From NCBI GenBank assembly GCA_951217055.1, contig OX578286.1, forward strand, positions 10,055,550 through 10,119,549: a DNA stretch of 64,000 nucleotides, read 5' to 3'. Position numbers and translations under genes: made by a program. This DNA comes from Gerris lacustris (taxonomy: Eukaryota > Arthropoda > Insecta > Hemiptera > Gerridae). Positions within the stretch are counted from its first letter, which is position 1. The number at the start of each line of letters is the position of its first letter. Below, one piece after another: positions 1-10,325 of the stretch. The notes under the pieces are model-generated. The model was not told the origin of the DNA, ran no database searches, and saw only the letters and a list, made by a program, of their open reading frames with translations.

Positions 1-1199
1 AATATAAATTTAGACCAAGAGATAAAGATAAAGGGTAAAGGAGGTAATGATAACATAATAAAAGGACAACATAGAAAACATAGCTAAAGGGCACAAACCC
101 TTGAAAACATAATGCCGAGGTTAGACCCACTATAATCACATAATATGTAATGTGAACATGCTACAACCAAGCCTTTAACCGCAGAGGCATAGAACGTGAT
201 CATGTTAAACATGGAGTTACAATGTAACCTCCTTGACAACATAACATATTATCACATTTATTAATTCATGTTTTAAACTGTTGTTTACACCTGTTATTTC
301 AACATGCTTTTATGGTTTTTATTTCAGACTGTGGAAAGCCATAAATGACTAATGAAACTATATAAGTAGTGCGTGATATGGGGTTAGTAGGTTAGTGAGT
401 CAGCTGTATAGAGCTTACAATTCACCTTACTTAACCCTTAAATTCTAATGGTAATTGGATGGCTGGTATTACTAAACCTTCGTCGATTCAGAAAAAAACA
501 TTTTTTGGGTTGAAACAACACTTTTATAAAGAGAAAACTATTAAGAACTCATTATTAAATCTTTTAGAGAGATATACAAACATTATGACAAATAACTTAG
601 TTGGAACATCAGAAGAATCTGAAATTGAGTGAACATTAATGCACCAGGTCCCATGCCCCAGGCCAAAAGCCCTAGGCCCTTTGCTAAGTGCTCCAGGCCC
701 CAGATTATCGGCCATTGGTCTCTAGCCCAAGGCCAATTACCCTAGGCCCTAGGCCCATCGTTAGTCGAATCGACGAAATAGCTTTGACGGGAATTTGCAA
801 GAAAACGAGTGTATGCTCAAAAGGACTACTACCGCTACACTAGCAGGTGTGTTACTAACCAGTGCAAGCACTGCAGAAGGATGGGGTACCAATCACCATC
901 GCATACGAGCGTAAAAGGTTAAGGTTCAAACTGTGCTCTTGGATTCGACTACCATTAGCATTCCAGGGTTAAGAAGCAAAACCCTGAAATCAGTAGTTAA
1001 TTTTTCAACCTTATACTGGGTGGCGCAGCTCGGATGACCACATTTTAAATGGTTACCATGTACTTAATACTAGAGCTAGGAGATTGAAATAAAGCAAATT
1101 TTCTAGCAACAATGTGGAAGTTTACTGGACATAAGTCAAATTTTTATGTGTGGAAGATAATGTCCGATAAATGACATCCTTGTCGATTTACACATTCTT
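1..1199. other. Unassigned AT-rich sequence with a CCTAGGCCC-rich patch
   Basis: No gene or RNA is recognised. At about 645-750 there is a cluster of degenerate repeats of the type CCCTAGGCC / CCAGGCCC, a short GC-rich patch in AT-rich DNA. The sequence at 360-420 (GATATGGGGTTAG followed by a TCAGCTGTATA-like stretch) resembles 14276-14315, so part of this stretch may be an old dispersed repeat. The short open frame on the minus strand over the GGCC patch has compositionally odd residues and no recognisable domain. Confidence 0.5.
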
Positions 1200-1950
1200 A
1201 GAGGCACTCGGCGTAGTTGGGCATTACGTTCTCTAGCATCTCTTCCGGAAATCTAATTTTATTCATGGCGGAGTTAGAAAAGAGACAAAATTAAAAGTAA
1301 CTAACTGTTTGTACCTAGCGGAGTTAAGGAAAAATAAAAAAGCATTATTCGTATCATTAAAGCAAGCGTCTTACAATAAATATGTATTGAATATTAAGAA
1401 AAAGTTAATCATGATGAGTTTATAGTTAAAGTGTATGTTTGTAGTTGGTAGGAAATAGGACTGTTTTCTACCTACCCGGCCTACTAATTTAAAATATTAT
1501 AAAATATGTCTCTTCCCTACTCGAAAACGTCTGCTTGTATCAGGTTGAAATTTTACATGCCTGTTTCAATTGTACTTTAGACGATGTGTAAGAAGTTTTA
1601 TTAAAATCGTAAATTTGAAACTTACGTTTACGCGAGCGTTGCGCATGAACGCATGAAAGGATAACTTTGTCCAACGAACCCGGCCTGGGCATTGGTAAAA
1701 TGAACATGTGTACCAAATTTCAACTAACTTCTTTTACTCGAGTTATCGTCATAGGTAGATTTTGTGACGCTAGGTTTTGTGACGGTGATTTTGTGACAGT
1801 GATTTCGTGACGGTGATTTCGTGACGGTGATTTCGTGACGGTGATTTCGTGACGGTGATTTCGTGACGGTGATTTTGTGACGGTCGTTTTTTTCGGATTC
1901 ACTCCCGGGCTCCAGAACGTGCCATAAGGAACTTCGTTCCAAAACATTAT
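1200..1950 (+). repeat. Dispersed repeat family B, copy 1
   Basis: This stretch shares blocks with 11672-12230 (opposite strand), 50405-51665 and 58372-59130. Shared blocks include the 'GGAGTTAGAAAAGAGACAAA' region, the 'TGAATATTAAG' region, 'TTTACGCGAGCGTTGCGC', and the end block with ACCAAATTTCAACTAA followed by TTACTCGAGTTATCGTCA. No coding capacity is visible and the class is unknown. Copy 1 differs from the others in carrying a 14-bp minisatellite at 1758-1884. Its last block (about 1890-1945) matches the other end of copy 2 at 11675-11740. Confidence 0.7.
1758..1884. repeat. 14-bp minisatellite inside family B
   Basis: Nine head-to-tail units of GATTTCGTGACGGT with minor variants (TTTTG for TTTCG; one 15-bp unit). 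Because 14 is not divisible by 3, the array is open in several minus-strand frames and yields repetitive peptides rich in T, K, S, R, N and H. These are artefacts of the repeat and not genes. Confidence 0.9.
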
Positions 1951-2661
1951 ATTTGTATAGTATGGTATAATTTCTAAAATAATATTGCTAAAATAGGATT
2001 TTCTGAAATTTGATCAACTAAGGGGGTAAATACGGGCAAAGTTAAAAATAAGAGGAGGAATTAAAAGTATAATGTTTCTTGACGGTATTTTATAACTACT
2101 AAATATTATTTACTACATTAAATCTTAAAAGTGTTTTAACAAAACTAAAAAATATATAATAAAGTTTAAAATTATATTAATTTCTTTTCACAAATAAAAA
2201 ATTCCAAAATTTCTCTCTCGAATCATTTAGAAATAAACTACAACTGCTCAGAGTAAGTTTTTAGAAAAAAAGGGGTGGGGGGAAAAATAAAGTTTAGTTG
2301 GCTACTAAAGAGAAGAGGAGAGGAAAACTTTGCGTCCCAAAAAAAGAACATTAAAAAGTTTTTTGGGTTGGAGAGGGGGAGCAAAGGGGGGGGGGGTGTA
2401 CTTTTTTATTTCAGAAGTGAAAGTTAAGTTTTTCCCTTACTTAGGTCTCTAGGGACAGTTTAACGCTTTTCTTTTTTGCTTTTTTTAACAGTCCAGCGGT
2501 TTTCCACTTACTTGAAAACGCTACAAGAGGTTGTTTTATTTTTCCCCTCATGTTTCTTTTTTTGTTTATTTATTTTTTTTTTTACTTTTCCTCCGCCCGA
2601 AAGAGCTGTGAAAAACAGTTGAGGAAGTTAAGAGAGCCAGAAATCAGGCGTTTTGTTGACA

Positions 2662-2692
<31 letters not shown>

Positions 2693-2985
2693 AATTACTT
2701 CTAAATGAAGTTAAATCTACCACTAATTTGAATAAGGGTTAATAAAAAACAAACAAAAATGTAATAAAACTTTAAGAAAAGAAACTTAATAAAAAGTACA
2801 TTTTTATCACTAACAATAAATAAGTTGTAAACGATAAAATTAACACTTGAATACCTATCTTTCAAACAAGGCTTTAATCCTCATTATGAGTCATTCTGAC
2901 TCACTTACTGAAAAATCAATCATTTTTGTGACTGTTATTTCTAATATCATGGTTAACAGTTACTAATGAGGTAATGGGAATATAT
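1951..2985. other. Unassigned low-complexity DNA
   Basis: AT-rich sequence with homopolymer runs: poly-G near 2385-2396, and poly-T near 2571-2583 and 2666-2686. No gene, RNA or repeat copy elsewhere in the window was recognised. Confidence 0.5.
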
Positions 2986-3392
2986 TTGAATAAATATAAC
3001 TATATTTAACTTAAATATAGGTTAGATTACATAGAGGTCACTTGTGGTAAGGTTAGATTCCATAGAGGCATAGAGGTCACTTGTAGTACGGTTAGATTCC
3101 ATAGAGGTCACTTGTGGTAAGGTTAGATTCCATAGAGGTCACTTGTAGTACGGTTAGATTCCATAGAGGTCACTTGTGGTAAGGTTAGATTCCATAGAGG
3201 TCACTTGTAGTACGGTTAGATTCCATAGAGGTCACTTGTGGTAAGGTTAGATTCCATAAAGAACACTTGTAGTAAGGTTAGATTCCATAGAGGTCACTTG
3301 TGGTAAGGTTAGATTCCATAGAGGTCACTTGTGGTAAGGTTAGATTCCATAGAGGTCACTTGAATAAATATAACTATATTTAACTTAAATAT
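2986..3392. repeat. 31-bp minisatellite bounded by a 33-bp direct repeat
   Basis: The array at about 3020-3360 is made of a 31-bp unit (GGTTAGATTCCATAGAGG followed by TCACTTGTGGTAA), about 11 copies. Units ending GTGGTAA alternate with units ending GTAGTAC over much of the array, giving a 62-bp dimeric period. The array is bounded on both sides by the same 33-bp sequence (starting TTGAATAAATATAAC) at 2986-3018 and 3360-3392. Confidence 0.9.
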
Positions 3393-3452
3393 TTTATAAT
3401 CTAAAGGTGATATTATCAGCATCTCACTGAAGAAAATTATGGGTATTACTTA

Positions 3453-4029
3453 TAGTCCAGGAGATAGCGTGCAAAAAAGTGTCTGACTAACATCAAGGCT
3501 GAATTTTGTATACAAGTCAAACTATTAGCGCCTTTTAAGAATATATAGTCGGCTAAGTTCGTCTGCGGGACATAGCTTGGCAATAGGCGTTTGAAAAAAA
3601 CAAACCGGTGGAGAGCGGCCATGTCTCACCAATTATGGTGGACAATGTGATTTTCATGATCCTGAGTACAGAATTAGTTAGTAGACCAAAAATCAAGTTG
3701 ATGTTAGTTTGTCCCTTGACAGGTGACCACGTTGATTTTAGTAATATTTGAATAACTAACCTATCAAGTCTAAAAATAACATCCACTTGATTTTTGGTGT
3801 ACTGACTAATTCTGTACTCAGGATAATGAAAATCACATTGTCTACCATAATTGCCGGGACATGGCCGCTCTCCACCAGTTTTTTTTTTCAAATGCCTATT
3901 GCCAAGCTATGTCCCGCAGGTGAACTTAGCCGACCACATATTTTTAAAAAGCACTTAAAGATTAACTTGCACACACATTTCTAGCTTGATGTTAGTCAAG
4001 GTCTTTTTTGCACGCTATCTCCTGGACTA
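3453..4029. mobile_element. Foldback element, family M, copy 1 (complete)
   Basis: The element is a near-continuous inverted repeat. The left end TAGTCCAGGAGATAGCGTGC is the reverse complement of the right end at 4010-4029. The arms match over most of about 570 bp (for example GAGAGCGGCCATG near 3611 against CATGGCCGCTCTC near 3861). TA at both outer edges would fit a TA target duplication as in Tc1/mariner-type MITEs; the class is inferred. The overlapping open frames of 112 and 65 codons on opposite strands come from the palindrome and are not genes. Other copies are at 30393-30903 plus 37185-37234, 25077-25243 and 39113-39238. Confidence 0.85.
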
Positions 4030-4166
4030 AAGTATCAATGTTTATCTAAGTAAACAAATTTATATAAAAATTACCAGGATTCAGGTGGAATTACGATAAT
4101 CCGTATGATTAACATATAAAATTGTTTAAAAACCATTCAACTTAAATCTTCTAGTCAGCCAACTTG

Positions 4167-4250
4167 AGATAGATCCAATATCAGAATGAGATAGATCCAA
4201 TATCAGAATGAGATAGATCCAATATCAGAATGAGATAGATCCAAATATCT
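4167..4250. repeat. 22-bp tandem repeat
   Basis: Nearly four copies of GAGATAGATCCAATATCAGA plus AT, head to tail. Confidence 0.9.
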
Positions 4251-4280
4251 CTAAAGTGAGCCTTTTAATGCTCTAATTCA

Positions 4281-5050
4281 CTGTTACTCCCCTTATAAAA
4301 AGAAGGTAATAACAACCTAAAGACGGTGTACGAAATGTTCTTCTTTAGACTATTACTCCCCTTATAAGGAAAAAACAGAAGGGGGTAAGAATCTAAAACA
4401 GGTGTACAAAATGTTCTTTGTTAGACTGTTACTCCCCTTATAAGGAGAAAACAGAAGGGAGTAAGAATCTAAACCAGGGGGACGAAATGTTCTTCTTTAA
4501 ACTGTTACTCCCCTTATAAGGAAAAAAACAGAAGGGAGTAAGAATCTAAAACACTTGTACAAAATGTTCTTCTTTAGACTCTTACTCCCCTTATAAGGAA
4601 TAATTACAAAATAAAAAGGACTTTTTATTTACTACGTTTTTAAATTTTCTGTCATAAATCATAAATTTGAAACACGTCAAAATGAAGATCGTTAAATATG
4701 GGATACGTCAAAACAAATAAAATAAATTGCGGATTTTTTCCGAACTAACTTTCCAAACAGCAAAATTTGCTGAAAATGTATTAAATTCAGCTGAAAGATG
4801 GCTAAAAGTATTAAAATAATGTATTGTCATCGTGTTCTGAGCTATTATAAAAGTTTCAAATGTCTAGCTACTCGGGAAGTTAGTTAAAATAGATTGCAAG
4901 ATTTGTACTGGACAAACAAACAAACAAACAAGAAAGCAAGCTAATAAAAACGTAGTAAAAAACAGAAAGGAGTAAGAATCTAAAACAGGTGTACAAAATG
5001 TTCTTCTTTAGACTGTTACTCCCTTTATAAAGACAGAAGTGTGATATTCC
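4281..5050. repeat. Family D palindromic unit array, about 76-bp period, interrupted by family C
   Basis: Units start with CTGTTACTCCCCTTATAAGG and contain the inverted partner GGGAGTAAGAATCTAAA, so each is a small hairpin. Unit starts fall at 4281, 4350, 4426, 4502 and 4579, and another unit runs from about 4958 to 5030. The block 4600-4957 between them is a family C element, so the array existed before that insertion. The TTTAGA / TTACTCCCC ends recur at 19735-19970, 20338-20560 and 26822-27190. Confidence 0.85.
4600..4957 (-). mobile_element. Family C element, copy 1 (short form)
   Basis: Minus-strand copy of the sequence at 22495-23130 and 50799-51550. TTTACTACGTTTTT near 4630 and AAAAACGTAGTAAA near 4945-4958 form an inverted repeat near the ends. 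This copy lacks roughly 300-400 bp of internal sequence present in the other two, so it is an internally deleted form. No reading frame was found. Confidence 0.75.
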
Positions 5051-5280
5051 TTATGAATCAGTACGATTCCGACCCGTTCAATTAAGGCGCTCATCCATTG
5101 TTCATTCATTGGTTCTGGCTATCTAAAGGAACTGGTTTTGATAATGAACAAAGAACATCATTCAATTAAACAAAGATCGTGGTTCACTGGTTTAGTTAGC
5201 TGAATGGATCTCTACTTCCAAGAGATTAGTGAGAGAAGCAACATTAAGCCTGAATCTCTAATACAAAATAATTAAAACTT

Positions 5281-5483
5281 TGGGGGCTGGTGTAGCCGAG
5301 GGGCTAGCGCACTCGACTCTGAAACCAAGGTCTAAACCCCGGCTGTAAGTTCGAATCCCAGCGGGGTGAGACAAGTTTCACACTGATAATCTCATCAATT
5401 AGATGAGTAAAGTGGCCGGATAACCTCCGTCCTGTAATGACCTAATAAGCTGTTGAACGGGACTAAAACTACAAAAAAAAAAA
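5281..5483 (+). mobile_element. tRNA-derived SINE with target duplication
   Basis: The first 85 bp read as a tRNA-Ser/Leu-like head. A box A-like GTGTAGCCGAGGGGCTAGCGC lies near 5290, and a perfect box B, GTTCGAATCCC, lies near 5350. A roughly 100-bp unrelated body follows and ends in an A-rich tail (about 5472-5483). The insertion is flanked by an exact 11-bp duplication, AATTAAAACTT, at 5270-5280 and 5484-5494. RNA polymerase III transcription and L1/RTE-type mobilisation are inferred from the class. Confidence 0.88.
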
Positions 5484-5765
5484 AATTAAAACTTAAACTC
5501 ACAGTTGAGGAATCCATATAAAATATGATATCTCTTAAACATTCACCTCCTGAAACAAAAAAAAAAAAAAAAAAAATGCTAATATAATACACAGCCACAA
5601 TGTCCTTTATCTATATTATAATGTTAAAATCTTTTAGAAACAAAAGCGAGTCCATAGACATCCATGTCTTTCTGTCGGTCTTTCGGACTGTTTAACAGTC
5701 TGTCTCTCAATTTTTGTGAACCAAAATTTCTTAAAAAACTACAGGTCTGATTTTAATTCATGTAA

Positions 5766-6354
5766 AATAGACTGCCAATTGGTGTGGCACATAGCTTCCT
5801 CACACCATATCACGTACTTTATTAATTTTATGCTTTAACAAGCCCTTATTGTCTAATTTGTTTAATTGTTTCCCCCCTTTTTTTTAATCTGTCAAAATTG
5901 ATTTGATTTTTTACTTGAATTAAAGTATAAATTTAACAAAAGTTAAAGTGCACAGACGGTTCAAATTAATCAGGGGCTATCTGCGGGGTTACTGTCGATA
6001 AACTATAAAAGTTTCATACAAATCGGAAAAGTACTTTCGAAGTAGGTTTAGGTGTAAATAAATTTAAGTTCGTGTGCATGCAAAAGAGAAACAAGTATGC
6101 GCAGAAGGTTGAAACTTATATGGAACCAACAATGAGCTAATTATGTCCTACCATCCAAATTTCATTAAAATCGGACGTGTAGTTTTTAAGATATGTTGGT
6201 TGCAAAAATTGAGCGACAGACAGACACGGAACCAAAAATGTTCCCAGTTTTCTGAAACGGATTTCTATCTTGGAATTTTTGAAATCAGAGACAAAATATT
6301 TTCGTTCTTCAGAACGATCACATAGCTTCCGTTACTTTTGGTAAGCTGGGAAGC
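5766..6354 (-). repeat. Family A repeat, near full-length copy
   Basis: On the minus strand it runs from GCTTCC(C)AGCTTACC...GGAAGC to ...GTGCCACACCAATTGGCAGTC. It is the best minus-strand reference copy in the window. It shares blocks in the same order with 18485-18913, 19713-20172, 28614-29135, 56830-57322, 61651-62236 and others: the TTCTGAAGAACGA block, the GACAGAAATCCGTTTCAGAC block, the TCTGTCTGTCGCTCAATTTT block, and the TTGGTCCCATATAAGTTTCA block. The 60-codon open frame inside is a shadow of this repeat. Confidence 0.85.
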
Positions 6355-6360
6355 AATATT

Positions 6361-7319
<959 letters not shown>

Positions 7320-7430
7320 TCGAGTTTACCGAACGTAACGGAAGCTATGTGATCGTTCTGAAGAACGAAAATATTTTATGTTTCCGATTTAAAAATTTCA
7401 AAGACAGAAATCCGTTTCAGACAGGTTTTA
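7320..7430 (+). repeat. Family A repeat, 5' fragment
   Basis: Starts with the GAGTTTACCGAACGTAACGG hairpin block followed by AAGCTATGTGATCG and the GACAGAAATCCGTTTCAGAC block, then breaks off. Confidence 0.75.
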
Positions 7431-7479
7431 TAAGAGCAGAGTTATTAAGAATTTCAATTTTTTTTTAAGTTTTAGGTAG

Positions 7480-7840
7480 TATTCTATTCATACTACGGAA
7501 AGATTAAATTTTACTTTAAATCAAATTATAATTATCATTAACTACGGGAGACATACAGAGAAAAATAGACCCCAGCACCGGGACTTGAACCACGGGCCTC
7601 CTATGTATCTTTTACAGGCGCTCTTACCAACTGAGCTATACTGGAGAATGCTTTTTCTCTGTCGTTACCTATACAAATTCCCGAATCCAAGCTTTCAATC
7701 TTTTCTACAAGTCTAGCAAGCCAAATATTCACGGCGATAGAACTAGACCGATAATTAACGCTTATAATTATAAAGTACTCAATTAGTACCAGTTCCTAGT
7801 ACAATCAATTAGAAATTCAAATTTTTAAGTTTTAGGTAGT
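7480..7840 (-). repeat. tRNA-like repeat, copy 1
   Basis: This repeat unit (from TTAGGTAGTATTC to the TACCAGTTCCTAG region) is also seen at 7825-7990 and 52895-53230. Its core at 7570-7646 (minus strand) has TAGCTCAGTTGGTAAGAGC (box A/D-arm) and GGTTCAAGTCCC (box B/T-arm) with a pairable acceptor stem, but the T stem and anticodon loop are irregular. ACAGAGAAAAA before it and TTTTTCTCTGT after it are inverted repeats that bracket the tRNA-like core. It is probably a tRNA-derived repeat and not a functional tRNA gene. Confidence 0.65.
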
Positions 7841-7990
7841 ATTCATACTACGGAAAGATTAAATTTTACTTTAAATCAAATTATAATTATCATTAACTAA
7901 GGGAGACATACAGAGAAAAATAGACCCCGTACTGGGACCCGAACCACGGGCCTCCTATATGTTCGTTACAGGCGCTCTTACCAAGGCCTT
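7825..7990 (-). repeat. tRNA-like repeat, copy 2 (truncated)
   Basis: A second, adjacent copy of the 7480-7840 repeat. Its tRNA-like part (7923-7985, minus) keeps the T arm but stops in the D arm at CTTACCAA, where unrelated sequence (GGCCTTTCAAATG) begins. The acceptor and D-arm halves cannot pair, so it is dead as a tRNA. Confidence 0.7.
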
Positions 7991-8039
7991 TCAAATGATA
8001 TACGACACAATATTAAAAACCTAAAAAAGCTTCGGTTAC

Positions 8040-8170
8040 CCCTTAGGAGGTAATTAACATTTTCCTGACTCAGCTTCGCCTCGACAGTAAAATAGTAACT
8101 TTCCTGCCTCGGCTTCGCCTCTGCAGTAAATTTGTTTAGCCTATCCTCGCCTTCGGCTCGGAACTAAAAC
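8040..8170. repeat. GC-rich repeats of the GCTTCGCCTC type
   Basis: Two related units (GACTCAGCTTCGCCTCGACAG and TGCCTCGGCTTCGCCTCTGCA, each followed by TAAA) and a CCTCGCCTTCGGCTCGG segment. Similar 'CGCTTCGCTCG' cores sit in the foldbacks at 24140-24215 and 39250-39441. Confidence 0.6.
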
Positions 8171-8327
8171 TTAGAAACTTGTCAGCAAAATTCCATTTTG
8201 CTACCTAATAACATAAATAACTATTATCTACGATTGATACGAAATATAAACATTATATCTTTGTTTAGATGAGTAGAAAGTGATTATTTACGTACTTGTA
8301 TTCATTGCGCATGCGCGTCTCATAGTT

Positions 8328-8383
8328 CTGAATAATTCCTCTTCTTTACCACACTAGTGTGGTAAAGAAGAGGAATTCTTCAG
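8328..8383. repeat. 56-bp palindrome without spacer
   Basis: The centre is CCACACTAGTGTGG, with the axis between 8355 and 8356. The two 28-bp arms match at all but one position. It lies just upstream of the truncated Jockey element and is not explained by it. Confidence 0.95.
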
Positions 8384-8576
8384 CTTTACGCACGATTAGT
8401 GAGTTTGTTTACATTTAACAAAACTAATTTGGTGTTCTTTTATTAAAGTAACTGTTTATATCGAGTTTTTAGTGATCGAGTTTTAGTTCAAAATACCATA
8501 ATACCAAGGTAAACAAAACACTTTGTTCTTATCTTCAAACTAACCATGTTCGCGAGGAAACAGAAATTAAACTGAC

Positions 8577-10315
8577 TAGTCCAAATGAAATTAAACAAAA
8601 CATAAAAAACATACAAAATAAAAATCCCCTGGACCCGATGAAATCAATCCGTTAATGCTTAAAAACCTGCCCCTTAGAGCCATTATCTACCTAACTGTTA
8701 TAATTAACAATATATTAATTCTAGGATATTTTCCCTCGGCCTGGAAAAGGGCAAAACTCATTGTTATACACAAACCTAACAAATCTGTTAATTTGGTCAG
8801 CAGTTACAGACCTATTAGTTTGCTCTCCTATCTAAGTAAAATCACAGAAAAAATAATAAATGTTAGACTTCTTGAACACGTTACTAAAAGAAACTTCCTG
8901 AAAGATTATCAATTCGGGTTTAGACCGGGGCATTCTGCAGTTGCCCAACTCGCGCGCTTAACCGATCAGATTACTGACAACTACAACTTAAATAAATTTA
9001 CAGGCATGTTGTCGTTGGACGTAGAGAAAGCTTTTGATTGTGTGTGGCATGAGGGCCTTCTATATAAACTAATAACAGAACTGCAATTACCAAGGTATTT
9101 AGTTATAGTACTGAGAAGTTATCTTGTAAACCGCAAATTTTTTATACATAACAATAATACTTGCTCGAAAGATTATAGTATGTCCTCCGGCTTGCCCCAG
9201 GGTTCAATATTGGCACCGAACCTCTACAATATAATCATGTCGGGTATCCCAAATACTGAAAATGTTGATATTTCGATTTTCGCTGATGACACTGCAATAT
9301 ACTGTAGCTCGTGGCGTCTAGATACGATTGTCAATAGACTAAATAAAGCTTTTAATAAAATTACAAGTTACTTTAAAAAATGGAGAATTAAAGTGAACCA
9401 GACTAAAACAGAAGCGATAATATTTACCAGACGTCGCCCCCACCTACCTGAACCCCTTAACTTTGAAGGAGCCGTTATAGAATGGAAAGATCAAATCAAA
9501 TACCTAGGTTTGACTCTCGATAAAAAACTAAATTTTTCCAGACATATTAAAACAAACCTCAATAAAATTCAACACACATTATTTAGTCTCTACCCTATAT
9601 TTAGCAAACGGTCACAACTAAACCAAAACAATAAATTAATAATCTATAAACAATTAATAAGACCCGCCCTTACGTACGCCTGTCCAGTCTGGAGCTCCGT
9701 GTCTAAATCAAACTATAGGTCCCTACAAGTACTACAAAATAAATGCTGTCGAATAATTGGTAATTTCCCAATATTCACAAGAATCAAAGAAATGCACGCC
9801 AAGCTAAATCTTCCTGACATTCAACAATTTATTTTTCAGCTAACCCAAAAATTTTTCAGGCAGTGTCAAGACAACCAGGCTAACCAACTAATCAAAAATA
9901 TAGGCAACTACAATATCAGTGATCTAAGAAATAGGTACAAAAAATACAAACATAAAAGAATCAAACATATACTTCTAGATAGCATATAATATGTGTTAAT
10001 TACAATATCATTTATTTTTAATCTCAGATATATCTAATCATTGTTATCAAACCATTTGTTATTGTTATACTTCAGTTTATTTATATGTTCTATTAACCTT
10101 CACCATAGTTACCGTTAAGTTAGAGGGTTTTTGTTATTTTTTCCCCCCTTTTTGTTACTGTTGTTATTGTTATCTAAAGTATTATTGTATCTTCTATTTA
10201 AATCTTGCAGGCCGAGGAAAAAACAAACTATGTTTGATACTGGCTCTGATAAAATCAAAACGAAAAATGTTCATTGTAAATATGTCTTAATAAAATTATT
10301 TATTTATTTATTTTA
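8577..10315 (+). mobile_element. 5'-truncated Jockey-superfamily non-LTR retrotransposon
   Basis: The piece covers the end of ORF2 (reverse transcriptase) and an approximately 330-bp 3' untranslated part, ending in an A/T-rich tail with TTATTTATTTATT near 10300-10315. The endonuclease part and ORF1 are absent. Upstream, the frame for LTSPNEIKQNIKNIQNK (about 8577-8623) continues the protein but is one base out of frame with the main frame. The lost base is in the A run near 8620. I did not find a convincing target duplication. Confidence 0.85.
8655..9989 (+). CDS. Reverse transcriptase domain, Jockey-superfamily (truncated ORF2)
   Basis: The 444-codon open frame covers the RT palm and the C-terminal part of a non-LTR retrotransposon ORF2 protein, which normally copies the element RNA at a nicked target site. 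Visible RT blocks: YRPISLLS (about residues 52-59), GFRPGHS (about 88-94), LSLDVEKAFD with the first catalytic Asp at residue 122, SGLPQGSILAP (about 178-188), and the catalytic FADD at 209-212. IKYLGLTLDKKL and RPALTYACPVW follow further on, as is typical of Jockey and related clades. The Met at 8655 is only the first in-frame Met after a frameshift and not the real start: the conserved PGPDEINP block lies just upstream in the same frame, and earlier sequence is in another frame. The copy cannot make full ORF2 and should be inactive. Confidence 0.9.
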   Translation: MLKNLPLRAIIYLTVIINNILILGYFPSAWKRAKLIVIHKPNKSVNLVSSYRPISLLSYLSKITEKIINVRLLEHVTKRNFLKDYQFGFRPGHSAVAQLARLTDQITDNYNLNKFTGMLSLDVEKAFDCVWHEGLLYKLITELQLPRYLVIVLRSYLVNRKFFIHNNNTCSKDYSMSSGLPQGSILAPNLYNIIMSGIPNTENVDISIFADDTAIYCSSWRLDTIVNRLNKAFNKITSYFKKWRIKVNQTKTEAIIFTRRRPHLPEPLNFEGAVIEWKDQIKYLGLTLDKKLNFSRHIKTNLNKIQHTLFSLYPIFSKRSQLNQNNKLIIYKQLIRPALTYACPVWSSVSKSNYRSLQVLQNKCCRIIGNFPIFTRIKEMHAKLNLPDIQQFIFQLTQKFFRQCQDNQANQLIKNIGNYNISDLRNRYKKYKHKRIKHILLDSI

Positions 10316-10325
10316 GTGAAAAACA

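Noticed and set aside
1720..1947. Two overlapping repetitive minus-strand frames rich in T, K, S, R, N and H
   Set aside because: They arise from the 14-bp minisatellite, whose period not divisible by three keeps several frames open.
3553..3984. Mirror-image frames of 112 and 65 codons
   Set aside because: Both lie on the arms of the family M palindrome. They read the same sequence twice and show no domain.
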